Assembly (NCBI GenBank): GCA_025890175.1
Contig: JANPYM010000013.1
Span: 728,892 to 792,891 of the forward strand
Origin: Ciborinia camelliae
Lineage: Eukaryota > Ascomycota > Leotiomycetes > Helotiales > Sclerotiniaceae
DNA: 64,000 nt
Direction: 5' to 3'
Shown piece after piece: positions 62,859-64,000 of the stretch. The notes below the pieces were generated by a model. It saw only the letters and a program-made list of their open reading frames with translations. It was not told where the DNA came from and did not search any database. How positions within the stretch are numbered: the first letter of the stretch is position 1; the number at the start of each line of letters is the position of its first letter. The translations under genes and the position numbers were made by a program.

Positions 62859-64000
62859 AATAAAAATAAACTTTTAAATCTTAAAAAACTTTTAATTGAT
62901 TTTATTAATAAAATATAAAAAAATAATAATCTTAATAATAATAAAATAATTTTATTCAAAAATAAAATTTAAAAAACAAATTAAAATCAAAATAAAAAAT
63001 TTAGATTTAAAAAAAAAAAAGGATTAAAATTTTTAGAATTATTAAAATTATTATAATTTAATATTAATAACAATAAATATAATTATTATAATATATTTTT
63101 TACATTCAAATTTTATATAAATATTTGTTTTAATAATCTAAAAAATATTATAACAAAAAAAACTTAAAAAAAAAAATACAAAAAAAATAAATATAATATA
63201 ATAAATATAGAAAATCTAAAAATAAATTTGAAGCAAATAATAATTTAAACTTAAATTTTGACTTTAATATTGATTTAGATTTTGGTTTTGGTTTTAGTTT
63301 TAACTTTAATATTAAAATAAATTTCAAAATGAAAATAAATTCTTTCTTTTTATTATTATTTGATTTTTTTTTAAATTTTTAAATTTCAATTTTATATATA
63401 ATATTATTAAACTTTTTAATTTTTTTAACTTTTTTTAATAATTAAAATATTTGAAATAATTATATATAGAAAATATAATTTTTTGATATAAATACTTTAT
63501 TTTATTGTTTATAAAATAAAAATAATTTTAAAATCTATCAAAAGTTTTTAAATAAAAAAACAAATTTTTTAATATTAATATTAATAAATGGTTTTATTAT
63601 TTTTAAAAAAATTAAAACAATTGTTTTTAAATATATTATATTAAATTGTTTAATTAATTTTATTTTTTTATTAAATAATTTTTATTTTATTAATTTATTT
63701 ATTAAATTGGTTTTGGAATATAAAATGTAAATTAAAAAAATATATATTGAGTTTAATAAAAATAATAATAATTTAGATATAGTTTATAATAAGGATTAAA
63801 ATTATTTTTTTTAAATTAATTAATATTTTTATATTTTAATATTAAAAATATTAATTATTTGAAAAGCTTTATTAGTTATTTTGTTTTATATTATAAATAT
63901 TTAATTAATAAAAATATAGTATAAATATTTTGGATATTTTTTTTTAAAAAATATTAAAAATATTTAAAAAAATATTTAAAGTTTGTTTTTAAAAATTTTA

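Larger units (their letters stand above)
55959..64000. mobile_element. 8-kb AT-rich, RIP-like block of relic LTR elements
   Basis: From 55959 the sequence is almost all A and T. It begins TGTTGTAAGAACATGTGAATG, the end of the 47-kb LTR family. Short GC-balanced islands interrupt it: solo LTRs at 57265, 60457 and 62672, and LTR-like pieces at 57660 and 61398. The two stretches 57715-58990 and 59290-60680 are diverged direct repeats. No open frames survive. C-to-T-type decay by RIP is the natural reading. The block continues past the window end. Confidence 0.75.

Overview
The window is nuclear DNA of a filamentous ascomycete (Pezizomycotina). The evidence is short GT..AG introns, a Woronin-body HEX1 gene (found only in this group), and two AT-rich blocks of the kind left by repeat-induced point mutation (RIP). 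The intergenic DNA is full of the palindrome TACCTAGGTA. I read this as probably Leotiomycetes, perhaps Sclerotiniaceae-like, but that placement is inference.

Seven protein genes and one tRNA are well supported. From left to right they are: ornithine decarboxylase antizyme, which needs a +1 ribosomal frameshift (742-1706, +); an NBR1-type selective-autophagy receptor with PB1, four ZZ fingers, an Ig-like FW domain and a C-terminal LIR (3990-6795, +); an intron-containing tRNA-Glu(CUC) (11537-11637, -); a Gyp2/TBC1D9-like Rab GAP (12390-15906, -); a secreted HsbA-like cell-wall protein (16708-17277, -); HEX1 with a long N-terminal extension (about 29900-32158, +); a bleomycin hydrolase/Lap3 cysteine peptidase (33648-35418, +); and a large Arg/Glu/Asp-rich protein (49016-52095, -). 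A second, accessory set lies at 39-45 kb next to the first AT-rich block: a SesA-NACHT-ankyrin-like NLR with a frameshift and an in-frame stop (39379-42835, +), a small hypothetical gene, and a VPS62/aerolysin-like protein (43779-45177, -).

Between the housekeeping genes lie decayed reading frames (17.5-19.7 kb and 20.9-21.9 kb, +), a tentative small multi-exon gene (25069-26399, -), several minisatellites, and strongly strand-asymmetric polypurine or polypyrimidine tracts (7.4-8.3 kb, 47.8-48.7 kb).

Two AT-rich blocks (36990-38690, with a 10-N gap, and 55959-64000) are relic transposon DNA. Several short GC-balanced insertions are solo LTRs with exact 5-bp target duplications: 9141-9317 and 60457-60646 (one family), 47044-47148 and 24405-24452 (one family, the second an internal-deletion form), 57265-57429, and 62672-62853. 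The RIP-like block at 55.96 kb opens with the same end sequence as the 47-kb element. The genes do not form one pathway. The notable content is the recoding signal in the antizyme mRNA, the complete NBR1 receptor, the alternative forms of HEX1, the damaged NLR, and a readable record of LTR-element turnover.
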